A stretch of 6,147 nt of DNA, taken from Thermoplasmata archaeon. Lineage in GTDB: Archaea > Thermoplasmatota > Thermoplasmata > UBA184. The notes beneath the pieces are model-generated. The model had not been told where the DNA came from and did not search any database. It saw only the letters and a program-made list of their open reading frames with translations. How positions within the stretch are numbered: the first letter of the stretch is position 1; every line of letters begins with the position of its first letter. The position numbers were made by a program, and so were the translations under genes. Positions 1 to 6,020 of this stretch are shown here, one piece after another. Location: positions 1-6,147 of the forward strand of contig JAKAZU010000048.1 in the NCBI GenBank assembly GCA_021826525.1, in the 5' to 3' direction.

Positions 1-801
1 GAGGAGGCCCCCCCACCACGACGGTCCCTCGGGCAGAAGGGTCAGCAATCGGAAGAGCCCGTAGACCCCGGCAAGGGTCAGCGTCGAACTCAGAACCGCC
101 GACGCGTTCGACGGCGCGGAGGAGTGCGCGATCGGGAGCCATTCGCTCATGTGGAACGGCGCGATCCCCATCTTGAGCCCGAAGCCGAGCAGCGCCGCCA
201 CGAAGACGAGCGACGTGACGGGCCCGGCGACGGTGATCGCCGTCATGGCGAATCCGCCCGAGAGCGAGTAGAACGCCACGATCGCCACGGCGACGAGCAA
301 GCTGCTGCCCTCGCCGAAGGCGAGGAAGACGAACGCGGCGGAGAAGGTCCGGGCCGGCCGCCCCGCGGCTTCTAGGATCATCCAGTACGACGCGAGGGTC
401 ATCGCCTCCCAGCCCGCGAGGAAGACGAGGAAGTTCGTCGAGGTGAGCACGATCGCGATCGATCCGAGGGTCAGCGAGTAGGCGACCGCGAGCCATGGGG
501 TATCGTGGTGGTCGTAGTCGAGCGAGAACGCGGAGGTGCCGATCCAGACGATCCCGGCCGTGAGGGCAAAGAACGCCGAGAGTCCGTCGAGCCGCATCGA
601 TTCCGGCTCCGCGATCACGCCGGACCAGGAGATCGCCGTCACCGGCCCGTAGGCGAGCACGAGGATCGCCGCGGCGACGAGAAGTCCGCTTGCGACGAGG
701 GTGACCGCGTAGCCGAGCCGCCGAGAGAGGATCGCGAGCGGCGCTCCGGCGAACAGGCCGATGACGGAGACGAGGAGGAGGACGCCGGCGATGTTCGTCA
801 C
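1..801 (-). CDS. Antiporter-like membrane subunit (HyfB/NuoL/MrpD superfamily), C-terminus beyond window
   Basis: Membrane subunit of the proton-conducting transporter family, expected to move H+ or Na+ for the complex encoded by this operon. The frame reads 267 residues from a GTG start and runs off base 1 without a stop. Full-length relatives have roughly 450-670 residues, so about half is missing. It is very hydrophobic, with many predicted membrane helices. The two signature charges of the first half-channel are present: Glu132 in LAGWEAMTLASYW and Lys210 in GFGLKMGIAPFH, followed by the WLP..H..AP motif at 221-229. The second half-channel Lys/His lies outside the window. The start is fixed by GGAGGG five bases upstream and by a GTGA overlap with the stop of the small-subunit gene. 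Compared with the HyfF-type paralogue in this operon, the loop between the motif His and Trp has two extra residues (H217-MSE-W221). HyfB type is preferred over HyfD by context only. Confidence 0.9.
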   Translation of the reverse strand, partial: MTNIAGVLLLVSVIGLFAGAPLAILSRRLGYAVTLVASGLLVAAAILVLAYGPVTAISWSGVIAEPESMRLDGLSAFFALTAGIVWIGTSAFSLDYDHHDTPWLAVAYSLTLGSIAIVLTSTNFLVFLAGWEAMTLASYWMILEAAGRPARTFSAAFVFLAFGEGSSLLVAVAIVAFYSLSGGFAMTAITVAGPVTSLVFVAALLGFGLKMGIAPFHMSEWLPIAHSSAPSNASAVLSSTLTLAGVYGLFRLLTLLPEGPSWWGGLL

Positions 802-1559
802 GGCGACCCTCCGCTCCGCGTGCGGTCACGCCCCGCGAGGCGCAGGATCCCGTCCAGCACCGCGAGCGGAGGCGGCGGGCACCCGCTGACGAAGAGATCG
901 ACCGGCACGACGGATCGGACCGTCGAATCGAGCCCCGGCGTACTTTCGAAGATCCCACCGTCGATCGCGCAGGCGCCCACCGCGAGCACCGCCTTCGGTG
1001 AGGGCATCGCTTCGTACGTGCGCTTCAGAGGTTCGACGAGCCCCGCGGTCAGCACTCCGACGACGACCAGCACGTCTGCGTGTCGAGGGGAGTTGGTGAA
1101 CGAGATCCCGAGTCGGTGGGCATCGTAGTACGGGTTCGCTAGCGCGAGCACTTCGAGGTTGCATGCGTTGCAACTGCCCGCGTCCATCAGAAACACGGCG
1201 ATCGATCGCCCGATTGGGGCGAGCGGGGCGGGAGCGACGGTCGACTTCGGGGGAACCCCGTCGATCCAGAGGAGCGAGGATCGGCCCCCGCTCGCTGCTT
1301 CGAGCTCCGCAGCGGCTCGGAACCCCGACGGAAGGCAGCGCGAGCAGCGGATGCACTTGCCTTGGTCGAGGCCGCTCGCTCCGATCGCGCGCGTCGGGCA
1401 ATGGGACTCCGCGGCAGCGGCGAAGGCCGCGAACGAGCTACGGTCGGCGACCTGTGGAGCCCGCCCGGACGGGGGAGCCTCCTCCTCGGTCGCCGGTTCG
1501 GCGGGGTAGGACGTCGTGACGATGCCCTTCTTCCACGCCCGTTCGACCCAGCTCGACAT
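798..1559 (-). CDS. NuoB/HyfI-type small subunit fused to a one-cluster ferredoxin-like domain
   Basis: Electron-transfer subunit (253 residues) of a group 4 hydrogenase-like or complex I-like module, predicted on the cytoplasmic face. The C-terminal half (about 118-245) is a NuoB/HycG/HyfI domain with all four ligands of the proximal (N2-like) [4Fe-4S] cluster: Cys130 and Cys133 in GSCNACNLE, Cys197 in VGACAIDGG, and Cys227 in SGCPPPP. The N-terminal part begins WVERAWKKGIVTTSYP, like ferredoxin subunits of such complexes. It then has CPTRAI (Cys54) and CIRCSRC (Cys69, 72, 75), four cysteines fitting one further [4Fe-4S] cluster. A normal two-cluster ferredoxin has eight, so the first CxxCxxC and the last cysteine are gone. 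Residues 20-50 and 78-116 look like flexible linkers. The ATG start follows the large-subunit stop by six bases and has GGTGAG five bases upstream. With no separate ferredoxin gene in the window, this domain is the only visible electron entry. Confidence 0.93.
   Translation of the reverse strand: MSSWVERAWKKGIVTTSYPAEPATEEEAPPSGRAPQVADRSSFAAFAAAAESHCPTRAIGASGLDQGKCIRCSRCLPSGFRAAAELEAASGGRSSLLWIDGVPPKSTVAPAPLAPIGRSIAVFLMDAGSCNACNLEVLALANPYYDAHRLGISFTNSPRHADVLVVVGVLTAGLVEPLKRTYEAMPSPKAVLAVGACAIDGGIFESTPGLDSTVRSVVPVDLFVSGCPPPPLAVLDGILRLAGRDRTRSGGSP
807..812 (-). promoter_or_regulatory. Ribosome binding site GGAGGG for the last antiporter gene
   Basis: GGAGGG lies inside the 3' end of the small-subunit gene, five bases before the GTG at 801. 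It supports GTG as the real start and re-initiation at the GTGA overlap. The large-subunit gene has the same arrangement. Confidence 0.75.
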
Positions 1560-1565
1560 CGACGC

Positions 1566-2864
1566 TCACCCGTCCGTGTCGGCGAACGAGAGGCCGAAGC
1601 TCTCGAGTGCGAAGTGGAAATCCGTGAACACGGCGCCGCGCATCCCGAGCGCGAACAGCGGCCAGTTCACCTGGCTCGGGGTCCGCACGCCGAGCGCGGC
1701 GACCCGCCCGTCGGCGAGGCGGACATCGTAGACGAGGTCCCCGCTCGGGGCCTCGAGGCGCACGATCCCGCGGCCCGGCTCGACCGGGGGTCGAGGCACG
1801 TACTCCCCGCCGCGAACGCTCGTCCAGCGGTCGAGCATCTGCTCGACGAGGAGGAGGCTCGAACGGACCTCCTCCTCGCGGACCAGCACGCGGGCGAGCG
1901 CGTCGCCCTCGGACCCCTGAGCGAGCGGCACGAAGAGGTCGGTGTACGGAGGGGAGGGAGCACGGAGGCGGTCGTCCCATGCGACCCCGCTCGCCCGCAG
2001 CGTCGGCCCCACCGCTCCCCAGCGGATCGCGTCGGCGCGGGAGACGAGGGCGGTGGATTGGATCCGGTCGATGAACGTGCGCGAACCGAGGAAGAGCTCC
2101 CAGAGGGAGGCGAACTCCCGATCGTAGGTGCGTAGCCGTTCTCCGAGCGCGCGGCGGTCGTCCGGCCCGAGGCGGCGGAACGGGTTTCCCGGAGCGAACG
2201 CACCGAACGCCCAGCGATGCCCGAACGTCCGCGCCATGAGACGGAGCGATTCCTCGGCGAGCGCGTGGGCCTGGGCAAGGCCGACGTTCTGGGAGGCCGC
2301 CTCGGCGACCCGAGCGATGAGGCGCACGTGATTGTACACGCGTTGGAGCTCCTGGGCGAGCGCGCGGGTCCACAGCTCCTCCTCCGGCACCCGGATCCCG
2401 TTCGCGACCTCGACCGCGCCGAGGAAGGCGGCCGCGTGGGACGCCGAGAAGTTGCCCGCGAACCGCTCGACCCTGAGCAGCGCGTCCGCCGGCACCCGGC
2501 CGACGACGGCGGAGGCGATCCGGCGCGACTTGTACCCGACCTCAGGGACCAGCTCGAGCACCCGTTCTCCGTACGTGCGGATGTCGAACGCGCCGGACTC
2601 CGGGACCCCCATCGTCACCGGTCCGTACGGGAAGGTGAACACGCCGTACCCTTCGACGGACTCTCCCACCGGAAGTCGGTGGGGTCGGCCCTGCGCCTGC
2701 CAATGTTCGACGAGGCCGAGGTCCTCGGAACTGAGCTCGGGGGGCCGTTCGAGGATCGTCTCCTTGCGTTCGTAATCGGTCCGAAGCGCGAGCGTGCGCT
2801 CCGCGTCGACGTAGGTGAGCGCGCGCGCGGGAACCGATCCCCCCGCGGGAGGCGGGGCGCTCAC
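1566..2864 (-). CDS. NuoD/HyfG-type large subunit without [NiFe] ligands (Ehr-like)
   Basis: Homologue of group 4 [NiFe]-hydrogenase large subunits and complex I NuoD, 432 residues, expected to pair with the small subunit. The fold is recognisable from GYKSRRI (110-116), SASHAAAF (140-147), a VE..NG.RVP stretch (151-160), ELQRVYNH (172-179), VGPTLRASGVAWDDR (285-299) and the C-terminal VRTPSQVNW (393-401). The hydrogenase motif RxCGxCxxxH reads RFAGNFSASH (134-143), with both Cys replaced by Ala136 and Phe139. The C-terminal DPCxxC region reads GLSFAD (424-429). There is no cysteine anywhere in the protein, so a [NiFe] site is not possible. The usual N-terminal NuoC-like domain of HyfG/HycE is also absent; the first 70 or so residues are unlike it. 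The GTG start is chosen because it overlaps the previous stop (GTGA) and has GGAGGG five bases upstream. The frame stays open further upstream, but only inside the HyfF-type gene. Function is inferred as a structural or redox-coupling subunit of an Ehr-type complex. Confidence 0.92.
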   Translation of the reverse strand: MSAPPPAGGSVPARALTYVDAERTLALRTDYERKETILERPPELSSEDLGLVEHWQAQGRPHRLPVGESVEGYGVFTFPYGPVTMGVPESGAFDIRTYGERVLELVPEVGYKSRRIASAVVGRVPADALLRVERFAGNFSASHAAAFLGAVEVANGIRVPEEELWTRALAQELQRVYNHVRLIARVAEAASQNVGLAQAHALAEESLRLMARTFGHRWAFGAFAPGNPFRRLGPDDRRALGERLRTYDREFASLWELFLGSRTFIDRIQSTALVSRADAIRWGAVGPTLRASGVAWDDRLRAPSPPYTDLFVPLAQGSEGDALARVLVREEEVRSSLLLVEQMLDRWTSVRGGEYVPRPPVEPGRGIVRLEAPSGDLVYDVRLADGRVAALGVRTPSQVNWPLFALGMRGAVFTDFHFALESFGLSFADTDG

Positions 2865-4303
2865 GGGATCCCTCCGCCGAGCACGGCCGCCGCCGAGCGG
2901 ATTGCGGGGGCCAGGTACGGAATCGCGATGATCCCGAGGAGAAGAGCGACGCCGACGTTGATCATCGGGATGAGGACGTCGCTCGCAGGCTCCGCAGGTT
3001 CGGACGATGGAGGTGCGGCCCTCCGCTCGCTCCCGAACACCATCCGACCGATCTGCGCGTTCATTCCGAGGAACGCGATCAGGATCGCCACGACGCACGC
3101 CGCGACCACCCACCAGGCGCCGAGGACGATTGCCCCCGCCAGGATCAGGAGCTCGCCGACGAACGTTCCGAACGGCGGGGTCCCGGTGACGGCGATCGCG
3201 GAGACCACCCACGTCGCCCCGGTCCATGGCAGCTCGGTGCGGAGCCCGCGCACGTCGTCGATCCGGGTCGTGCCGGTCTTCCTCAGCACGTTCCCCGCGC
3301 AGTAGAACGCCGCGGACTTCGCGAACGCGTGCGCCACGACGAGGATCAAGGCCCCGTAGAGTGCGATCCCGCCGAGCCCGACGCCGACAATCGCGAGCCC
3401 CATAACCTCCATGCTGGAGTAGGCGAGGAGCCGCTTGTACGATCGCTGCCGTTGCATCAGGAACGCCGCGACCAATGCCGTGACGATCCCGAACACGATG
3501 ACGAGGTCGGAGAGCCCGGCCGGCACCGGGCTCGCGACCACCGCGTAGACCCGCAGGAAAGCGTAGAGCGCGGTCGGGAGCAGCACGCCCGAGAACATCG
3601 CCGAGACGGGCGAGGGCGCCTCGGAGTGTGCGTCGGGGAGCCAGGTGTGCATGGGGAACAGGCCGATCTTCGTGCCGTACCCCACGAGCGCGAGGGTCAC
3701 GGCCATCGCGAGCGGCAGGCTGAGGGCGACCGGATGCGCTGCGAGCGCGAAGGCGTTGAGCGAGCCGGTGGATTCATAGAGGAGCAGCAAGGCGAACAGC
3801 GCGATCGTGAGTCCGGCCGACGCGATGAGGGTGTAGCGCCAGGCGGCCTCGACGCTCGTCGGTTTGCGCTCCAGCACGATGAGGAGCGCGCTCGTGACCG
3901 TCGTGGCCTCGAGCCCGATCCACATCAGGCCGAGGTCGGTGACGGAGAGCGTGAGGAGCATCGCGAAGGCGAACGCTCCGAGCAGCGCGTAGTAGCGCTG
4001 AGGCGTAAGGAACGGACGATCGATCGAGCGGAGGTACCGGCGGGAGTACCAGGTGGAGGTGGCGAAGATCGACGCGACGAGGAACAGGAAGAGATCGCTC
4101 AGCGAGTCGAGGCCGAGGTAGCTCCCCCAGGTGCCCGACGCCTGCATGCCGAGCAGCACGGCGGCTCCCGCGAGCGTGACGAGCGCGGTCACCCGCGCCG
4201 CGATTTCGCTCCCCCGGGTCCCGGCGACGATCGCGAGGAGGGCGCCAGCGACCGGCGCGACGAGGACCAGCAGAAGCCACAAGAGCGGGTCGCCGAAGAT
4301 CAT
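2861..4303 (-). CDS. hyfF: HyfF-type antiporter-like membrane subunit
   Basis: Polytopic membrane protein of 480 residues in the proton-conducting transporter family (HyfF, NuoN/NuoM, MrpD), close to the usual length for the family. Conserved features run in order: Glu132 in MWIGLEATTVTSALL, EAAWRYTL (152-159), Lys212 with GYGTKIGLFPMHTWLPDAH (208-226) and the APSPVSAMFSG stretch that follows, LAYSSMEVMG (293-302), then VAHAFAKSAAFYCAG (323-337) carrying His325 and Lys329. These are the ionisable residues of both half-channels, so it is probably competent for H+ or Na+ transfer. A polar, Pro/Glu-rich loop (423-443) separates the last two helical segments. The ATG start overlaps the previous stop (ATGA), with GAGGAG eight bases upstream, and its own stop overlaps the large-subunit start. 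The HyfF label is preferred because of similarity in the EATTxxSA region and its position between the HyfE-type and large-subunit genes, as in E. coli hyf. Confidence 0.93.
   Translation of the reverse strand: MIFGDPLLWLLLVLVAPVAGALLAIVAGTRGSEIAARVTALVTLAGAAVLLGMQASGTWGSYLGLDSLSDLFLFLVASIFATSTWYSRRYLRSIDRPFLTPQRYYALLGAFAFAMLLTLSVTDLGLMWIGLEATTVTSALLIVLERKPTSVEAAWRYTLIASAGLTIALFALLLLYESTGSLNAFALAAHPVALSLPLAMAVTLALVGYGTKIGLFPMHTWLPDAHSEAPSPVSAMFSGVLLPTALYAFLRVYAVVASPVPAGLSDLVIVFGIVTALVAAFLMQRQRSYKRLLAYSSMEVMGLAIVGVGLGGIALYGALILVVAHAFAKSAAFYCAGNVLRKTGTTRIDDVRGLRTELPWTGATWVVSAIAVTGTPPFGTFVGELLILAGAIVLGAWWVVAACVVAILIAFLGMNAQIGRMVFGSERRAAPPSSEPAEPASDVLIPMINVGVALLLGIIAIPYLAPAIRSAAAVLGGGIP
2870..2875 (-). 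promoter_or_regulatory. Ribosome binding site GGAGGG for the large-subunit gene
   Basis: GGAGGG lies inside the end of the HyfF-type gene, five bases before the GTG at 2864. It decides that start over the longer frame, which stays open upstream as far as 3227 but would lie inside the HyfF-type gene. Confidence 0.78.
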
Positions 4304-4950
4304 CCGCTGAGCTCCTCGAGGATCTCGGCCTCGGGCAGACCGGTCACGTCCCGCTGGATTGACAGGATGATGGCGACGAGCACGACGCCCAGCACGTCGA
4401 GGAAGACGACCACTTCAATGAACAGGGGGAAGCCGAACGCGAAGAGCGCCGCCGCGTAGACGATTGCGTTCTCCTCCTCGAGGTACCCGATCACTTGGAC
4501 GAGCGTGTTCCGCCGGGTCGCGAGCATGAGGAGTCCCTCGAGCAGGAGGACGAACGGTAGCGCGATGCCGGGCACCGCCGGGAGCGAGGGGGCGAGCGTC
4601 TGTTGGAAAACGAACCATCCGACGATCGCGAGCGCTACCGCCGCGAGTGCGTGGCCCGTGACCTGGTGCGACGCATGGATCTCGCGCGCCCGCCAGCGGA
4701 ACGCCCGGATCTGGCGCCGGAGAATATACGGGACGAGAAGCACCCGGACGCCGACGACGAGGGCCGCGACGGCCCCGAATGTCCAGTTGTCGTTCACCCA
4801 GGCGAGCCAGCCGAGGAGTGCGGCGAGGAGGAGGGACTGGAGCGCGATGCCGCTGACGAGCGGATCGACGAACGATTCGGACTGCAGATAGAGCGCGGTG
4901 AGGAGGATCCCGAGGCCGACCAGCGCCTCCACGGTCGAGGTCGTGTCCAT
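4300..4950 (-). CDS. hyfE: HyfE-type membrane subunit (hydrogenase-4 component E, NuoK-like C-terminal part)
   Basis: Small integral membrane subunit of group 4 hydrogenase-type complexes. At 216 residues it has the usual length for HyfE. Hydrophobic segments lie at about 7-24, 33-51, 57-75, 100-118, 127-145, 150-172 and 174-197. The C-terminal part resembles NuoK: GYLEEENAIVYAAALF (155-170) carries acidic residues (Glu158-160, Asn161) where NuoK-like proteins have a GxLxxENG motif implicated in proton transfer. A basic loop (RRQIRAFRWRAREIHASH, 78-95) probably faces the cytoplasm. The ATG directly follows the TAG of the HyfC-type gene with no gap. A run of seven G lies five bases upstream as the only ribosome-site candidate. 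The stop overlaps the next start as ATGA. Confidence 0.9.
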   Translation of the reverse strand: MDTTSTVEALVGLGILLTALYLQSESFVDPLVSGIALQSLLLAALLGWLAWVNDNWTFGAVAALVVGVRVLLVPYILRRQIRAFRWRAREIHASHQVTGHALAAVALAIVGWFVFQQTLAPSLPAVPGIALPFVLLLEGLLMLATRRNTLVQVIGYLEEENAIVYAAALFAFGFPLFIEVVVFLDVLGVVLVAIILSIQRDVTGLPEAEILEELSG

Positions 4951-5913
4951 CTAGGCCCCCCCAAGAACCGCGAAGGCGAAGAACGACAGGATGGCGAGCG
5001 AGAAGGAGAGCGCGAGGAAGTCCCGGATCTTGAACAGCCGGACCTTCGCGAGGGTCGCCTCGAGGAGGACGAGGATCGCGACGAGCACGAGCAGCTTCGC
5101 GAGGAGGATCCCGATGTTGGCGAGAGTGGCGAACGGGCCGGTGTCGGTGAGCATTCCCCACGGGAAGGCGAAGACGTTGACGAACACCGAGAAGAGCAGG
5201 AACTGCTTCAGCCAAGAGTTCCAGCGGAGGAGCCCGAGCAGTCGGCCGGAGTGTTCGTAGGTCCGGCCATCCTCGAGCATCCCGAACTCCATCAGTCCGG
5301 AGCTCTCGACCGGCAGCTTCGCGGTCTCCACAAGGAGGAGCAGGAAGAACGCCGCTGTGACGAGGAGATGCGGGGGCGAGAGGTACGACGACCACGACGC
5401 CGAGAGTACGTTGTTGGTGACGTACGGGTTGTTCGTCCCCGTGATCACGGCGACCGCGAAGAACACCACGATAAGGGTGGGCTCGGCGAGCGCAGCGAAG
5501 GAGACGCTGCGGCTCGCGCCGAGCGCCGTGTAGTTGCTCCCGGCATCCAGCGCGGCGAGGATCGTGACGACGCCCGCGAGCGCGAAGAGGAGTCCTCCGC
5601 CCAGGAAGTCGACGACGGAGGCGTACGGGAGCGGATAGGGCGTGATGATCGGCACGACCACGGAGATGACCATGTACGCCGCGAACGCCACGAACGGGGC
5701 CGCGACGAACAGGCGCGAAGTGTTCGACGGGCGCAAGGTCTCCTTGCGGAGGAGCTTGCGGAGGTCGTAGTACGGCTGGAGAATCGGAGGACCCCGTCGC
5801 GACTCCGTCCACGCCTTGGTCCGCGCGAGGATCCCGGAGAGGAGCGGCGAGAGAAGGAGAACGGCGAGGATCTGCGCTCCCGTCGCAAACGTGGCATCCC
5901 AGTCTGGCGGCAC
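4951..5913 (-). CDS. hyfC: HyfC/HycD/NuoH-type membrane subunit, first gene of the operon
   Basis: Integral membrane subunit that in this family anchors the redox module to the antiporter-like arm. It has 320 residues, the usual length, with about eight hydrophobic segments. Family marks are RRGPPILQPYYDLRKLLRKE (39-58), the basic amphipathic stretch near the N-terminus, ALGASRS (130-136), and LLVETAKLPVES (193-204) followed by MEFGMLEDGRTYEHSG (208-223). The last two correspond to the acidic loop of NuoH/HyfC (E...R.PVD...E..), with Lys199 and Glu203 in the positions usually held by Arg and Asp. The translation from GTG begins MPPDWDATFATGAQIL. This start has GAGGT nine bases upstream (or AAGGT at two bases) and no better upstream candidate. 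The gene opens the operon about 95 bases downstream of a TATA-like element, with inverted repeats in between. Confidence 0.93.
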   Translation of the reverse strand: MPPDWDATFATGAQILAVLLLSPLLSGILARTKAWTESRRGPPILQPYYDLRKLLRKETLRPSNTSRLFVAAPFVAFAAYMVISVVVPIITPYPLPYASVVDFLGGGLLFALAGVVTILAALDAGSNYTALGASRSVSFAALAEPTLIVVFFAVAVITGTNNPYVTNNVLSASWSSYLSPPHLLVTAAFFLLLLVETAKLPVESSGLMEFGMLEDGRTYEHSGRLLGLLRWNSWLKQFLLFSVFVNVFAFPWGMLTDTGPFATLANIGILLAKLLVLVAILVLLEATLAKVRLFKIRDFLALSFSLAILSFFAFAVLGGA

Positions 5914-5936
5914 CTACCTTCTACCTCGAGGGTAGG
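5913..5936 (-). promoter_or_regulatory. Inverted repeat covering the first gene's ribosome site and start codon
   Basis: In the mRNA sense, CCTACC (5936-5931) is followed twelve bases later by its exact complement GGTAGG (5918-5913), whose last base is the first G of the GTG start. The same 5' arm can instead pair with the nearer GGTAG (5925-5921), which overlaps the GAGGT ribosome-site candidate. Either fold would hide initiation signals, so translational control of the operon is conceivable. The arms are short, the flanks are G+C-rich, and chance occurrence is possible. Confidence 0.35.
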
Positions 5937-5969
5937 CGTCATTGGCTGCCGCAGTTCGCCCCGGAGGGC

Positions 5970-5984
5970 TGGTGGACGCCACCA
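5970..5984. promoter_or_regulatory. Perfect inverted repeat TGGTGG-ACG-CCACCA, possible operator
   Basis: Two exact six-base arms are separated by three bases. They sit 24-38 bases downstream, on the minus strand, of the 3' edge of the TATA-like element, so they overlap or directly follow the predicted transcription start. That is a common place for an archaeal repressor site. It could equally form a small hairpin at the 5' end of the transcript. No regulator gene is visible in the window. Confidence 0.35.
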
Positions 5985-6007
5985 CCGGCTCACGGTTAGA
6001 CGGGCCG

Positions 6008-6019
6008 TTATAAAAAATC
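6008..6019 (-). promoter_or_regulatory. TATA-like promoter element for the operon
   Basis: On the minus strand this reads GATTTTTTATAA, a sharp AT-rich island in otherwise G+C-rich sequence and a good fit to an archaeal TATA box. With the usual spacing of about 25 bases, transcription would begin near 5985, giving a leader of about 70 bases before the GTG at 5913. The plus-strand reading (TTATAAAAAATC) is also TATA-like, so divergent transcription is possible. In a bacterial host, the same patch could be a -10 region. Spacing and consensus are established knowledge; use in this organism is inferred. Confidence 0.5.
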
Positions 6020-6020
6020 A

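Noticed and set aside
505..1128. Plus-strand frame opposite the small-subunit and last antiporter genes
   Set aside because: Its composition is that of an antisense shadow, and the opposite strand carries all cluster-binding cysteine motifs.
2865..3227. N-terminal extension of the large subunit in the same frame
   Set aside because: The extension would lie wholly inside the HyfF-type gene and is Arg-rich without motifs. The GTG at 2864 has a strong ribosome site and a GTGA overlap.
2217..3305. Plus-strand open frame of over 1 kb opposite the large-subunit and HyfF-type genes
   Set aside because: It is charged low-complexity sequence with no motif, antisense to two clearly conserved genes that overlap at 2861-2864.
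3329..4459. Long plus-strand open frame opposite the HyfF- and HyfE-type genes
   Set aside because: Its translation is Arg/Glu/Asp/His-rich with no recognisable domain. It is the mirror of strong G/C third-position bias in the real membrane-protein genes.
4415..5812. Long minus-strand frame overlapping the HyfC- and HyfE-type genes
   Set aside because: It is an out-of-frame Arg/Pro-rich reading of the same DNA; the other frame carries the NuoH and HyfE motifs.
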